Shown here in pieces: positions 50,068-58,551 of a stretch of DNA of 64,000 nt (the first letter of the stretch is position 1; each line of letters starts with the position of its first letter). The notes under the pieces were generated by a model, which ran no database searches, was not told the origin of the DNA, and saw only the letters and a program-made list of their open reading frames with translations. The stretch is from Myxococcales bacterium (GTDB lineage Bacteria > Myxococcota > UBA727 > JABDBI01), in assembly GCA_023248545.1 (NCBI GenBank), contig JAHFEF010000006.1, positions 1-64,000 on the forward strand, written 5' to 3'. The translations under genes and the position numbers were made by a program.

Positions 50068-52584
50068 ATGGCGAAAGTACGGGTACATGAACTAGCCAAA
50101 CGGTTTGGCCTCTCAAACCAAGAGTTGTTGAACAGGTTGGCTGCCAAAGGGATTGTCGTCAAATCACATTCCAGCAATATCGACGAAGACCAAGTCGCTC
50201 AAGTTTTGCAAACCACCGCCGAAGTCTCTGCGAAACCCCGCACGGTCTTAAGACGCCGAAAAGACGAACCCGAAGAAGTTCTCGCCGAAGCCCCGAGTGA
50301 ACCCCTGGTGCAAGAATCGGTTGCCGAAGAAGAATCCCCCGTATTGCCAGAGCCCTCACACCAGCAGGTATCTCCGCCGCCACCCGTGTTCCAGACACCT
50401 GCGCCCGTTGTTCAGGCACCTGTAAGCACGACAGGACCTAATGCCCAAAACGTTGTTCGGGTCATTGACCCTAATGCCATTAGAGCCCGACTGGCGAGTG
50501 AAAATCGAACGTTCAGACCCCGTCCACAAGTCGGAGCAAGGGCACCGTTTACGCCCGTTCGGGAAATTCGAATTGGCGCTCCAACCGGCGTTGCTCAACC
50601 ATCCAGTTCAGACAACAAGCCCGGCGCCAGACCTTCGAACAAGAAGAAAAAAGACGACGCATTTGCCCAAAGCCACGAACGCAAAGAAATGCGCTCCGGC
50701 GGCTATGAGCTCTGGACACAACCGGGCAAAAAGAAAAAGAATCTTAAAAAATCAGGTAAAAGCACCAATATTACTCAAGCCGCTGCTCATAAACGCGTGG
50801 TTGAACTCTCGGGCCCTATTACCGTCAACGAGTTGGCGCATCGCATGTCGATCAAAGCCGGCCAAGTGGTCAGTAAGCTCATGAGCATGGGCATGATGGT
50901 CACGGTCAATCAGCCTATCGACCCTGATACCGTCGCGATTATTGCCAGCGAATTCGAATATGAAGTCAAAAATATTGGGTTCGCCGAAAACGATCTCCTG
51001 AAAGAAGTTGCCGACGCAGAAGAAAGCTTAAAACTAAGACCACCCGTTGTGACCGTCATGGGCCACGTGGACCATGGTAAAACCAGTATTTTGGATGCTT
51101 TGCGTCAAACAGACGTCGCGGCAGGCGAAGCAGGCGGGATCACTCAGCATATCGGCGCCTACTCGGTTCAAACCGAGCGTGGCCCCGTGACGTTCTTAGA
51201 TACGCCGGGCCACGAGGCTTTTACAGCCATGCGCGCCCGAGGCGCTCAAGTGACTGATATGGTGATTCTCGTGGTGGCTGCCGACGACGGCATCATGCCA
51301 CAGACCATCGAAGCCATCGACCACGCCAAAGCCGCCAAGGTCCCTCTGGTCGTTGCGATCAATAAAATGGACTCGGCCAACGCCAAGCCTGAGCGTGTCT
51401 TGCAACAACTATCTGAACACGGGATCGTCGCTGAAGAATGGGGCGGCGACACGCAGGTATTCCGAGTCTCTGCCCTCAAGAAAACCGGTCTTTCTGAACT
51501 CCTCGAAGGCTTGATCAATCAGGCCGAGATTATGGAACTCAAGGCTAACTACGACAAAGCTGCTGTGGGCACCGTCATCGAAGCCAAGTTGGATAAAGGC
51601 CGTGGACCTGTCGCAACCGTTTTAACTCAAGCAGGCACGCTCAAACAGGGCGATTACATCGTCGCAGGCGAGCATTCTGGCCGAGTGCGTGCCATGTATG
51701 ATTCCAGTGGTAATAAAGTCGAGGCTGCAACGCCTTCGATGGCTGTCCAAGTTCTTGGCCTCTCGGGTGTTCCAATTGCCGGTGATAAATTTAATGCCGT
51801 TGAAGACGACAAAGCAGCCAAAACCATTGCTGATCACCGAGCTGCACAGGTGCGCGAGCAAGAGCTTATGAAGTCTTCCCGAGTCACCCTCGAAAGCTTC
51901 TTACAAAGCTCTCCCACCGACAAAGGCCAGACGCTTCGACTCATCGTCAAAGCCGATGCCTATGGTTCTGTTGAAGCATTGGTCGCTTCGCTCAAAGGCC
52001 TTTCGACCAAGTTGGTCACCGTCGAGATCGTGCACTCAGGCGTAGGTACTATTACAGAAAACGACGTTAATCTAGCGCTGGCTTCGAAGGCGATTATTAT
52101 TGGCTTTAATACCAAGCCAGACACCAAGGCTCACACGTTAGCAGCTCAAGAAAAAGTAGACATTCGGTCTTACAGCATTATTTACAACATGATCGACGAG
52201 GTCAAATTGGCCATGGCTGGCCTGTTGGCTCCTGTGTACGAAGAGAACTATTTGGGGCAAGCAGAAGTCAGGGCTCTGTTCCCAGTCAACAAACTCGGCA
52301 AGATTGCAGGCTGTTATGTTCAGGATGGTAAGATTGCTCGGTCGGGTCAGGTGCGTGTGAAGCGTGGCAGTCAAATCTTGCACCAAGGCAAAATCGCCAG
52401 CTTGAAGCGCTTCAAAGACGACGTCAAAGAAGTGACGTCTGGGTATGAATTTGGTTTGGCTTTGGAAGGCTATGATGGTCTCGAGGTCGGCGATGTTCTC
52501 GAGTGCTTTGAACTCAAGCAAGTGGCAGCCAAATTAGACGCTGCCTTGAAAGACGAGCCTCAGGCAGCAGGTGCAGGTGCATAA
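50068..52584 (+). CDS. infB: Translation initiation factor IF-2
   Basis: An 838-residue GTPase that places initiator tRNA on the 30S subunit. N-terminal IF2N domain (VRVHELAKRFGLSNQELL), a proline/valine-rich then lysine-rich linker (about 75-230), second IF2N-like module (ITVNELAHRMSIKAGQVVS), and the G domain from about residue 328 with VMGHVDHGKTS, DTPGHEAF and NKMD. The ATG is 12 bp after ylxR with GGAG in TTAGGAGTATTTAGG. Confidence 0.98.
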   Translation: MAKVRVHELAKRFGLSNQELLNRLAAKGIVVKSHSSNIDEDQVAQVLQTTAEVSAKPRTVLRRRKDEPEEVLAEAPSEPLVQESVAEEESPVLPEPSHQQVSPPPPVFQTPAPVVQAPVSTTGPNAQNVVRVIDPNAIRARLASENRTFRPRPQVGARAPFTPVREIRIGAPTGVAQPSSSDNKPGARPSNKKKKDDAFAQSHERKEMRSGGYELWTQPGKKKKNLKKSGKSTNITQAAAHKRVVELSGPITVNELAHRMSIKAGQVVSKLMSMGMMVTVNQPIDPDTVAIIASEFEYEVKNIGFAENDLLKEVADAEESLKLRPPVVTVMGHVDHGKTSILDALRQTDVAAGEAGGITQHIGAYSVQTERGPVTFLDTPGHEAFTAMRARGAQVTDMVILVVAADDGIMPQTIEAIDHAKAAKVPLVVAINKMDSANAKPERVLQQLSEHGIVAEEWGGDTQVFRVSALKKTGLSELLEGLINQAEIMELKANYDKAAVGTVIEAKLDKGRGPVATVLTQAGTLKQGDYIVAGEHSGRVRAMYDSSGNKVEAATPSMAVQVLGLSGVPIAGDKFNAVEDDKAAKTIADHRAAQVREQELMKSSRVTLESFLQSSPTDKGQTLRLIVKADAYGSVEALVASLKGLSTKLVTVEIVHSGVGTITENDVNLALASKAIIIGFNTKPDTKAHTLAAQEKVDIRSYSIIYNMIDEVKLAMAGLLAPVYEENYLGQAEVRALFPVNKLGKIAGCYVQDGKIARSGQVRVKRGSQILHQGKIASLKRFKDDVKEVTSGYEFGLALEGYDGLEVGDVLECFELKQVAAKLDAALKDEPQAAGAGA

Positions 52585-52895
52585 TGTCGCTCCGAACTGA
52601 ACGCGTCGCTTCTGAAATCCAGAAGGTTTTGTCGCGTAAATTACTCAAGACACCTGCCTTTTTGACAATCTTAGAAGTCGAAATGAGCCCCGATTTAACC
52701 AGTGCTAAGATTTATTTTTCGCTGTTTGGTTCGGAGGCTCAGTGCAAACAAACCCTCGACTTTCTAGAACAAGAAAAAAAAGCGCTCCGCATGGAAGTCG
52801 GCCGTCAGATCAAATTACGTCTCACTCCTGAGCTGAACTGGATCAGAGATAATACTCCCGAGCGAGCAGACAGGATTCACCAGTTGCTAAAATGA
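52584..52895 (+). CDS. rbfA: Ribosome-binding factor A
   Basis: A 103-residue KH-like protein that helps 16S rRNA 5' end processing and cold adaptation. RTERVASEIQKVLSRKL, LTILEVEMSPDLTSAKIYFS (in the order VEMSPDLTSAKIY) and LRMEVGRQIKLRLTPELNW are family blocks. ATG shares a base with the infB stop, and its end overlaps ligA. Confidence 0.95.
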   Translation: MSLRTERVASEIQKVLSRKLLKTPAFLTILEVEMSPDLTSAKIYFSLFGSEAQCKQTLDFLEQEKKALRMEVGRQIKLRLTPELNWIRDNTPERADRIHQLLK

Positions 52896-54772
52896 CGCAT
52901 GAAATCAAACATCTCGAAGAACAAATTAGGCACCATAACCGTGCCTATTTTGTTTTAAACGCCCCAGAAATTAGTGACACCGAGTTTGATCAACTGGTGG
53001 AGCGACTCAAAAAACTTAAACCTGACTCACCGGTCCTGTCGGAGATAGGTTCTGATTTAGGTGCACCGGGCAAAAAAGTCACTCACCAGCGGCCCATGTT
53101 ATCACTGGACAAGTGTTATAACTTGGAAGATTTCTCAAACTGGTTTGAAAAGATTCAAGGCCCTGTATTGGCCATGCCCAAAATCGATGGCGTTGCCTGT
53201 TCGATTAAATATAATTCGAAAGGCCATTTGGTCTTGGCGGCAACGCGGGGCGATGGCGAAGTTGGCGAAGATATTACTGCGAATGTAAAGCGTATTAAAA
53301 ATATTGCCCAGGGCTTGCCTGCCAAAGTAGAGATCCGGGGCGAAGTTTACATGCGCCTGTCCCGATTTAAGACACACTACCAAGAAGCTTTCTCAAATCC
53401 CAGAAACTTAGCTGCTGGGGCGCTCAAGCAAAAAGATCCCAATAAGTCGGCGGCCTATGGGCTTTCTTTTTTCCCCTATGATATTGACGGCATGGATTTC
53501 AAAACAGAACTCGAAAAATTTGAGTTTTTGAAATCACTCGGCTTTGACCCCATGCCCGTATTGCTCGCTCATACTCCAGAAGACTGTGAGCAAATTTATC
53601 TCGATCTCAAAAAGCAACGCCCAGAATTAGACTATGAAATCGACGGTGTTGTATTCAGGGCCAATCAAGTCAGTGAACAAACTCGGCTGGGCATCACGGC
53701 CCACCATCCCAAATGGAGCATTGCGTATAAGTTTCAGGGCGATAGCGCTCAAACCCAATTGGTCGACGTCGAATGGTCTCTGGGCCGCACGGGTGTGATT
53801 ACACCCGTGGCTATTTTTGAACCCGTCTGGGTGTCTGGGGCTATGGTCTCACGCGCTTCTTTGCATAATCTGACTTTATTTGAAGGTCTTGGTCTCACAA
53901 AAGACGCATTTGTTCGGATTGTCCGACGCGGCGGCGTAATTCCACATGTTGAGCAAGTCTTAGAATCTGTCGGCGAACCGTTTAGATATCCCAAACACTG
54001 CCCTTCCTGTCACAAAGAAACTCTCATAGACGGCGAATTTCTGTGCTGCCCCGATCCTGAAAACTGCCCACAAATTATCGCCGGCCGCTTAATTCATTTT
54101 TGTGCAGTCTTAGAGCTCGAAGGCTTTGGTGAAAAAATTATCTACAGCTTAATCCAAGCCGGCCTACTGAAACAACCTGCAGACTTATTTAAACTGCGTT
54201 TTGAAGATTTGATCAGACTTGACCGGATGGGCGATGTACTAACCAAAAAGCTGCTCGCACAAGTTGAACAAAAGCGTGTGCTTCCCCTGCCCGTATTTTT
54301 GACAGCGCTCGGTTTTGACGAACTGGGGCCGACGATTGCGGAGACACTGGCCAACCGATTTGAAACACTAGACGCATTACGCCAGGCCGGCTTTGAAGAT
54401 TTAACCCAAATTTTTGGCATTGGGGAATCGATTGCACAGGCCGTTCAGAAAGGCTTCGAAGCTTTCGGGCCAGAAATCGAAGCGCTGCTAAAAGAAATCA
54501 AACTCACCAAGCCCGAGAAGCCCGCTTACGATTCGAAACACCCGTTGTTTGGCAAGAGCGTCGTATTTACTGGCACGCTCACGCAATTCGAGCGCAAAGA
54601 AGCGCAAAAGAGAGTCCGTGCGCTCGGCGGCCAAACCCCGTCGGCTATTTCAGCCAACACAGACTATTTGGTCGTCGGAGATGGGTCCATCAGCACCAAG
54701 CAAAAAGCTGCTCAAAAATTAGGCGTTCAAGTTCTGTCAGAAGCTGAGTTTGCAGCATTCTTAAAATCATGA
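52892..54772 (+). CDS. ligA: NAD+-dependent DNA ligase LigA
   Basis: A 626-residue ligase for replication and repair. The adenylated lysine is in MPKIDG (near residue 95), then GEVYM, the OB fold (WSLGRTGVITPVA), a Cys4 zinc finger (CPSC ... CCPDPENCP, about 370-395), HhH repeats and a C-terminal BRCT domain (about 548-626, LFGKSVVFTGTL). Somewhat shorter than the usual 670, mainly in linkers. Coupled to rbfA by ATGA. Confidence 0.97.
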   Translation: MTHEIKHLEEQIRHHNRAYFVLNAPEISDTEFDQLVERLKKLKPDSPVLSEIGSDLGAPGKKVTHQRPMLSLDKCYNLEDFSNWFEKIQGPVLAMPKIDGVACSIKYNSKGHLVLAATRGDGEVGEDITANVKRIKNIAQGLPAKVEIRGEVYMRLSRFKTHYQEAFSNPRNLAAGALKQKDPNKSAAYGLSFFPYDIDGMDFKTELEKFEFLKSLGFDPMPVLLAHTPEDCEQIYLDLKKQRPELDYEIDGVVFRANQVSEQTRLGITAHHPKWSIAYKFQGDSAQTQLVDVEWSLGRTGVITPVAIFEPVWVSGAMVSRASLHNLTLFEGLGLTKDAFVRIVRRGGVIPHVEQVLESVGEPFRYPKHCPSCHKETLIDGEFLCCPDPENCPQIIAGRLIHFCAVLELEGFGEKIIYSLIQAGLLKQPADLFKLRFEDLIRLDRMGDVLTKKLLAQVEQKRVLPLPVFLTALGFDELGPTIAETLANRFETLDALRQAGFEDLTQIFGIGESIAQAVQKGFEAFGPEIEALLKEIKLTKPEKPAYDSKHPLFGKSVVFTGTLTQFERKEAQKRVRALGGQTPSAISANTDYLVVGDGSISTKQKAAQKLGVQVLSEAEFAAFLKS

Positions 54773-54819
54773 TCCAACTTCATGCCTTGCGTTTTTGGTG
54801 CAACGCAATAGTATCCAAG

Positions 54820-55214
54820 CGTTCGCCCAAGTGGAACAGATGGACGCTGGTTTGGCAACAAACGAGAGGAAAGTCCGGGCACCATAGAGCGAGGGTGCCG
54901 GTTAACGACCGGTCAAGGTGACTTGAAGGAAAGTGCCACAGAAAATACACAGCCTCCCTACGCCAAGGCTTCGGGAGGTAAAGTTGAAAAGGTGCGGTAA
55001 GAGCGCACCGCGGGTTTGGAGACAAACCTGGCAGGGCAAACCCCACCCGGTGAAAGGTCAAGGTGAAATCCGCCGTCCTGTGGCTCGCAGGCTGGGTTTC
55101 TAATGAGACCGCTCGAGGGTATTGGCAACGATACTCCTAGACGAATGGCCATCGATGAGAGGGGAGCAATCCCGCTCGGCACAGAATCCGGCTTACGGAC
55201 CTCTTGGACGAATA
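54820..55214 (+). ncRNA. rnpB: RNase P RNA (bacterial class A)
   Basis: Conserved blocks appear in order: GAGGAAAGTCCGGGCACC (P4 and 5' core), ACAGAAAATACACAGCC, GGTAAGAGCGCACCG (P10-P11 area), and AGAATCCGGCTTACGG near the 3' end. The ends CGTTCGCCCAAG and CTTGGACGAA pair as P1. It is the catalytic RNA that matures tRNA 5' ends. It lies 47 bp after ligA and is followed by a terminator. End points are accurate to a few bases. Confidence 0.95.
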
Positions 55215-55217
55215 AAT

Positions 55218-55254
55218 GCCACCCGATAAACTTTAGTTTGGCGGGTGGCTTTTT
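55218..55254. terminator. Rho-independent terminator after rnpB
   Basis: GCCACCCG (55218-55225) pairs with CGGGTGGC (55242-55249), followed by TTTTT. It terminates rnpB; on the other strand it directly follows the RelE-like gene and may serve both. Confidence 0.9.
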
Positions 55255-55585
55255 ACTTAAAAATCCTGAATCGCTCGAGCAATACGTCCTCAAGATTTCG
55301 CCGCCCGTCAAATACTGCCAGAATGGACACCTTGCTTTGCGTAATTTTGTAAATAATCCGCCAGGGTGACTCAATTACCTCCCTGACCTGAATAATCCCA
55401 ATGTCATTTAATTCCGGAACTATGCGACCTCGTTCTGGAAATCGCCAAAGATCTGATGCTCGTTTTTCAATTTTATCCAAAATTGTCAACGCTACATCCA
55501 AATTATTTTCGGCAATGTAGTTAATAAGCTCGCGCAAATCATTCCTACCAGTCACGGTCCATTCTACCTGATAGTCATGGCTCAT
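55253..55585 (-). CDS. RelE/ParE-family toxin
   Basis: A 110-residue protein of the RelE/ParE superfamily (VEWTVTGRNDLRELINYIAE, LWRFPERGRIVPEL, VREVIESPWRIIYKI, LAVFDGRRNLEDVL). These inhibit translation or gyrase; which one applies cannot be said. It overlaps the antitoxin gene by 11 bp. Its 3' end touches the rnpB terminator. Confidence 0.9.
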   Translation of the reverse strand: MSHDYQVEWTVTGRNDLRELINYIAENNLDVALTILDKIEKRASDLWRFPERGRIVPELNDIGIIQVREVIESPWRIIYKITQSKVSILAVFDGRRNLEDVLLERFRIFK

Positions 55586-55868
55586 CGCGACCGCGCCTCT
55601 TCTTTAACTCAGCCCTCAAATCTTTGAACATTTTTGTCTGTTCAATCACCCTGCCTTCTCGTACATCCTCTTCACCTGCCGCCAAAATTTTCATCATATT
55701 GATAGCAGCTTTCATGCGCTCATAGGACTCGGGATCCTGAATAACAGCACGAGGTTCCCCATTTTGAGTAATCACAACTGGACGATGGGTCTCATTGACC
55801 TGAAACAGCATATTGGCCGTATTTGCCTTCAAATAGCTTACGGGGCGAATATCCTCCATAATTCTCAT
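55575..55868 (-). CDS. Phd/YefM-family antitoxin
   Basis: A 97-residue Phd-type antitoxin (IRPVSYLKANTANMLFQVNE, RPVVITQNGEPRAVIQD) with a charged C-terminal tail that should wrap the toxin. GGAGG precedes the start by about 6 bases. The module lies between sctP and rnpB, exactly where sctQ would be expected in a complete secretion operon. Confidence 0.9.
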   Translation of the reverse strand: MRIMEDIRPVSYLKANTANMLFQVNETHRPVVITQNGEPRAVIQDPESYERMKAAINMMKILAAGEEDVREGRVIEQTKMFKDLRAELKKRRGRDEP

Positions 55869-55910
55869 AACTACAGCCTCCTGCTAAATAGAGTACCTTA
55901 AAAAGACTTA

Positions 55911-56675
55911 TTACGCCACTTCAAAATTCGCCAGCTCTAAACCCTTCGCACCTAATCTCTGTCGCAGCTGGCCTCGGACCGATTTAACCTGACTGCGCGA
56001 CACGGCATCCATGCCTGAAAATTTAAGTTTAACAGCTTTGCCCTGGGCCGAAATTTGAATGCGACCGCCACCTAAAACGCCCGGTTTTAGGTCAATCACA
56101 AACTGCGAAACACCTTGTGTATCTACGCCAGCATAAACTTGATCCACAATCTGATTTAAGACCTCTTCAGGAACTTTCACCGGCCCACCAGGAACGGCTT
56201 CGGCTTTTTGCATCGCCATCCCCATAGAAACAGCTTGTTGAAAAAAATCGCTGTTCGACGAACCACCGAATTCACCACTATCTTGATCTTGCTGTTTTTT
56301 GCGCTGGATGGCTAACTCCAATGCAACTTTTTCGTTCTTTTTTTCGACTTGCTTATCATGTGACGTATTTTTTTGAGTCTTTTGCTGTTGTGTTTTTTGA
56401 GACTTTTCTTGTTGAAGTGCTTTGGGTGGAACAGGTGCCTCCGAACCTTGTTCAGAAGCCGCTGTTTGGGCAGCAGCTTCTTCGCCTCTGGCCATCTCAT
56501 CTAAAACTTGCTTGGAACCCACCTGCACACGAGCTTTCGCCCCCAGTTGCTGATTGGTTTCAAGCTTCGCCTCGAACTCTTGGTTCGATTGCTTGCGTTG
56601 GATTTCGCGCGCGCGAATCCGAATGGCACGATCCACAATTTGGGACGCTTGGTTTCGATCGACTCGGTCACTCAT
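55911..56675 (-). CDS. sctP: Type III secretion needle-length/specificity protein SctP-like
   Basis: A 254-residue protein: charged, Gln/Lys-rich low-complexity N-terminal two thirds, then a C-terminal domain (FVIDLKPGVLGGGRIQISAQ, LKFSGMDAV, VRGQLRQRLGAKGLEL) with the layout of the FliK/SctP T3S4 substrate-switch domain. Position after sctO supports the call, but sequence conservation in this family is weak. Overlaps sctO (ATGA). Confidence 0.7.
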   Translation of the reverse strand: MSDRVDRNQASQIVDRAIRIRAREIQRKQSNQEFEAKLETNQQLGAKARVQVGSKQVLDEMARGEEAAAQTAASEQGSEAPVPPKALQQEKSQKTQQQKTQKNTSHDKQVEKKNEKVALELAIQRKKQQDQDSGEFGGSSNSDFFQQAVSMGMAMQKAEAVPGGPVKVPEEVLNQIVDQVYAGVDTQGVSQFVIDLKPGVLGGGRIQISAQGKAVKLKFSGMDAVSRSQVKSVRGQLRQRLGAKGLELANFEVA

Positions 56676-57163
56676 GGGGCTTGCTCCTTCAGTTGAATGT
56701 TATATCGCGCTTGAGTAATATCATCGCTTTCTGATTCTTCTTTTTCTTCGCGAATCTTCTTTTGTTTTTTGGCCCATTTTTCTTTGTGTTTTTCGAGCAC
56801 TTTGTAGTCTTCTGTCGCCTTCATCATGGCGTCGAGAGCTTGTTTGACTCGATCTTGGGCTTCTTGGACAACTTGTTCTTGTTGATTCATCTCGAGAATA
56901 AATGCCTGTTCTTTCTCCAAGAGCATTTCTAAGTGCCGTTCGCCGAGCTTGATCACTTCGATTTTGACCGTCTGCGAGGCCATGGCCTGAAAATACTCGG
57001 CGCGTTTTTGGGCGCGCATCGCTCTCATGGTTTTGAGCTGATCTTGCATCTGGTTCAGCTTTTTTTGAGCCTCGTCCAGCTTTTGCTTTTCCTTCGCATA
57101 CGCTTCTTCGCTGTCTTTCTTGGCGCGCTCACGAATCTCAAACAGCGTCTGCAACGGGTACAT
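56672..57163 (-). CDS. sctO: Type III secretion stalk protein SctO-like
   Basis: A 163-residue, almost completely coiled-coil protein starting MYPLQTLFEIRERAKKDSEE, with the size and charge pattern of SctO/FliJ central stalks that link the ATPase ring to the export gate. Assigned from fold and location directly after sctN; sequence alone would not distinguish it from other coiled coils. Confidence 0.75.
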   Translation of the reverse strand: MYPLQTLFEIRERAKKDSEEAYAKEKQKLDEAQKKLNQMQDQLKTMRAMRAQKRAEYFQAMASQTVKIEVIKLGERHLEMLLEKEQAFILEMNQQEQVVQEAQDRVKQALDAMMKATEDYKVLEKHKEKWAKKQKKIREEKEESESDDITQARYNIQLKEQAP

Positions 57164-57164
57164 A

Positions 57165-58502
57165 CTAGCCTAGGTCCTCGGCATCTGAGAACAGCTCAGC
57201 CAACTGAGAAATCGTTTTGTCAAAAGGCGCATTCTCATCAATTCGCTGTTTTAAAAAACTCTCGATGGCCTCATTCTTATCGATTGCATAGTCGACTTTT
57301 GGATCAGTCCCATAGCTGTAGGCCCCGAGCAAAATCAAATCGCGATTTTTCTCATAATTAGCCATGGTTTCGCGCATATAGCCAGCCGATTTCTGATGTT
57401 CCGGCGTGACAATATTCACCATCACACGGCTTAAAGATGGCAAAATATCGATGGCTGGCCAGTGATTTCTCTCACCCAAAGTGCGATTTAAGACAATGTG
57501 ACCATCTAAAATACTGCGCATTTCGTCGGCAATCGGTTCTTCCATGTCACCAGCTTGTACCAAAACTGTGTAGATCGCCGTGATCGAGCCCTTGTCATTG
57601 TTACCAGTACGTTCCATGAGTCTTGGAATAAGCGCAAACACGCTCGGTGGAAAGCCTTGGCGGGCCGGCGGTTCACCGAGAGCCAAGCCTACTTCACGCT
57701 GCGCTCTGGCAAATCGAGTCGCGCTGTCCATCATGAACAACACGTCGCGGCCCTGATCTCGAAACCATTCGGCAATTGCCGTCGCCACGTAGCAGCTCTT
57801 TAAGCGCACCAACGGCGGCGTATCGGACGTCGCAGCGACCAATACCGTGCGCTTGAGACCCTCTTCGCCCAGAGACTCCCGAATAAAATCTAAAACTTCA
57901 CGGCCTCGCTCACCGACCAAACAAACCACGATGATTTCGGCTTCGGTGTTACGGGCAATTTGACCCATCAAAGTCGATTTACCAACACCTGAACCGGCAA
58001 ACAAACCCATACGTTGTCCCCGACCCATCGTGATTAGACCATCAATGGCACGCATGCCCATCGCGATAGGCCTATCAACGGGCTGGCGCGTATAGGGATT
58101 CGGGCTTTCTCGGTGAACTGACCAATCGATCAGGCCGTCGATTTGGCTTAAGGGGACACCATCGTCCATGGGTTCACCGACGCCGTTGAGCACTCGACCC
58201 AACAGCCCATAGCCGCATTTGATCCCAAATGGCTTTCCCGTGGGGATGACTTCAGAGTCAGGCCCAATGCCTTCGAGTTCACCCAGCGGCATGAGGTACA
58301 CGATGCCTTCTTGAAAACCGACCACTTCGGTTTTGATCAATGGGCTCTCTTCGCTTTGGGTGGTCACATAGCAAACATCGCCGACCCGCGAATTGGGAAC
58401 AGAGGCTTTGATAATTAAACTGGTGGATTCAAGTACTTTGCCACGCATTCTGAAGGGCTGGACGTTTCGGATCTGCTCAATCACGTGGTCGATGTTCTGC
58501 AT
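57165..58502 (-). CDS. sctN: Type III secretion ATPase SctN
   Basis: A 445-residue F1-beta-like ATPase. Walker A is GSGVGKST, with VGERGREVLDF, MMDSATRFARAQREVGL and ARQGFPPSVFALIPRLMERTG. The GFPPSVFA block and GSITAIYTVLV separate SctN from flagellar FliI (usually GYTPSVFA). It energises unfolding and export of type III substrates. AGAGG precedes the start. Divergent from the phosphoglucomutase gene with 49 bp between starts. Confidence 0.9.
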   Translation of the reverse strand: MQNIDHVIEQIRNVQPFRMRGKVLESTSLIIKASVPNSRVGDVCYVTTQSEESPLIKTEVVGFQEGIVYLMPLGELEGIGPDSEVIPTGKPFGIKCGYGLLGRVLNGVGEPMDDGVPLSQIDGLIDWSVHRESPNPYTRQPVDRPIAMGMRAIDGLITMGRGQRMGLFAGSGVGKSTLMGQIARNTEAEIIVVCLVGERGREVLDFIRESLGEEGLKRTVLVAATSDTPPLVRLKSCYVATAIAEWFRDQGRDVLFMMDSATRFARAQREVGLALGEPPARQGFPPSVFALIPRLMERTGNNDKGSITAIYTVLVQAGDMEEPIADEMRSILDGHIVLNRTLGERNHWPAIDILPSLSRVMVNIVTPEHQKSAGYMRETMANYEKNRDLILLGAYSYGTDPKVDYAIDKNEAIESFLKQRIDENAPFDKTISQLAELFSDAEDLG

Positions 58503-58551
58503 GAAAATAAGCCTCTTTCACTTTTTAATAGCACATCTTAAGGTCCGCCGC

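Noticed and set aside
57165-58502. Calling the ATPase flagellar FliI with FliJ and FliK
   Set aside because: The gene order would fit, but GFPPSVFA, ARAQREVGL and the GSITAIYTVLV wording match SctN; no flagellar genes are present in the window. The two downstream proteins are assigned from context, so a flagellar origin is disfavoured rather than excluded.
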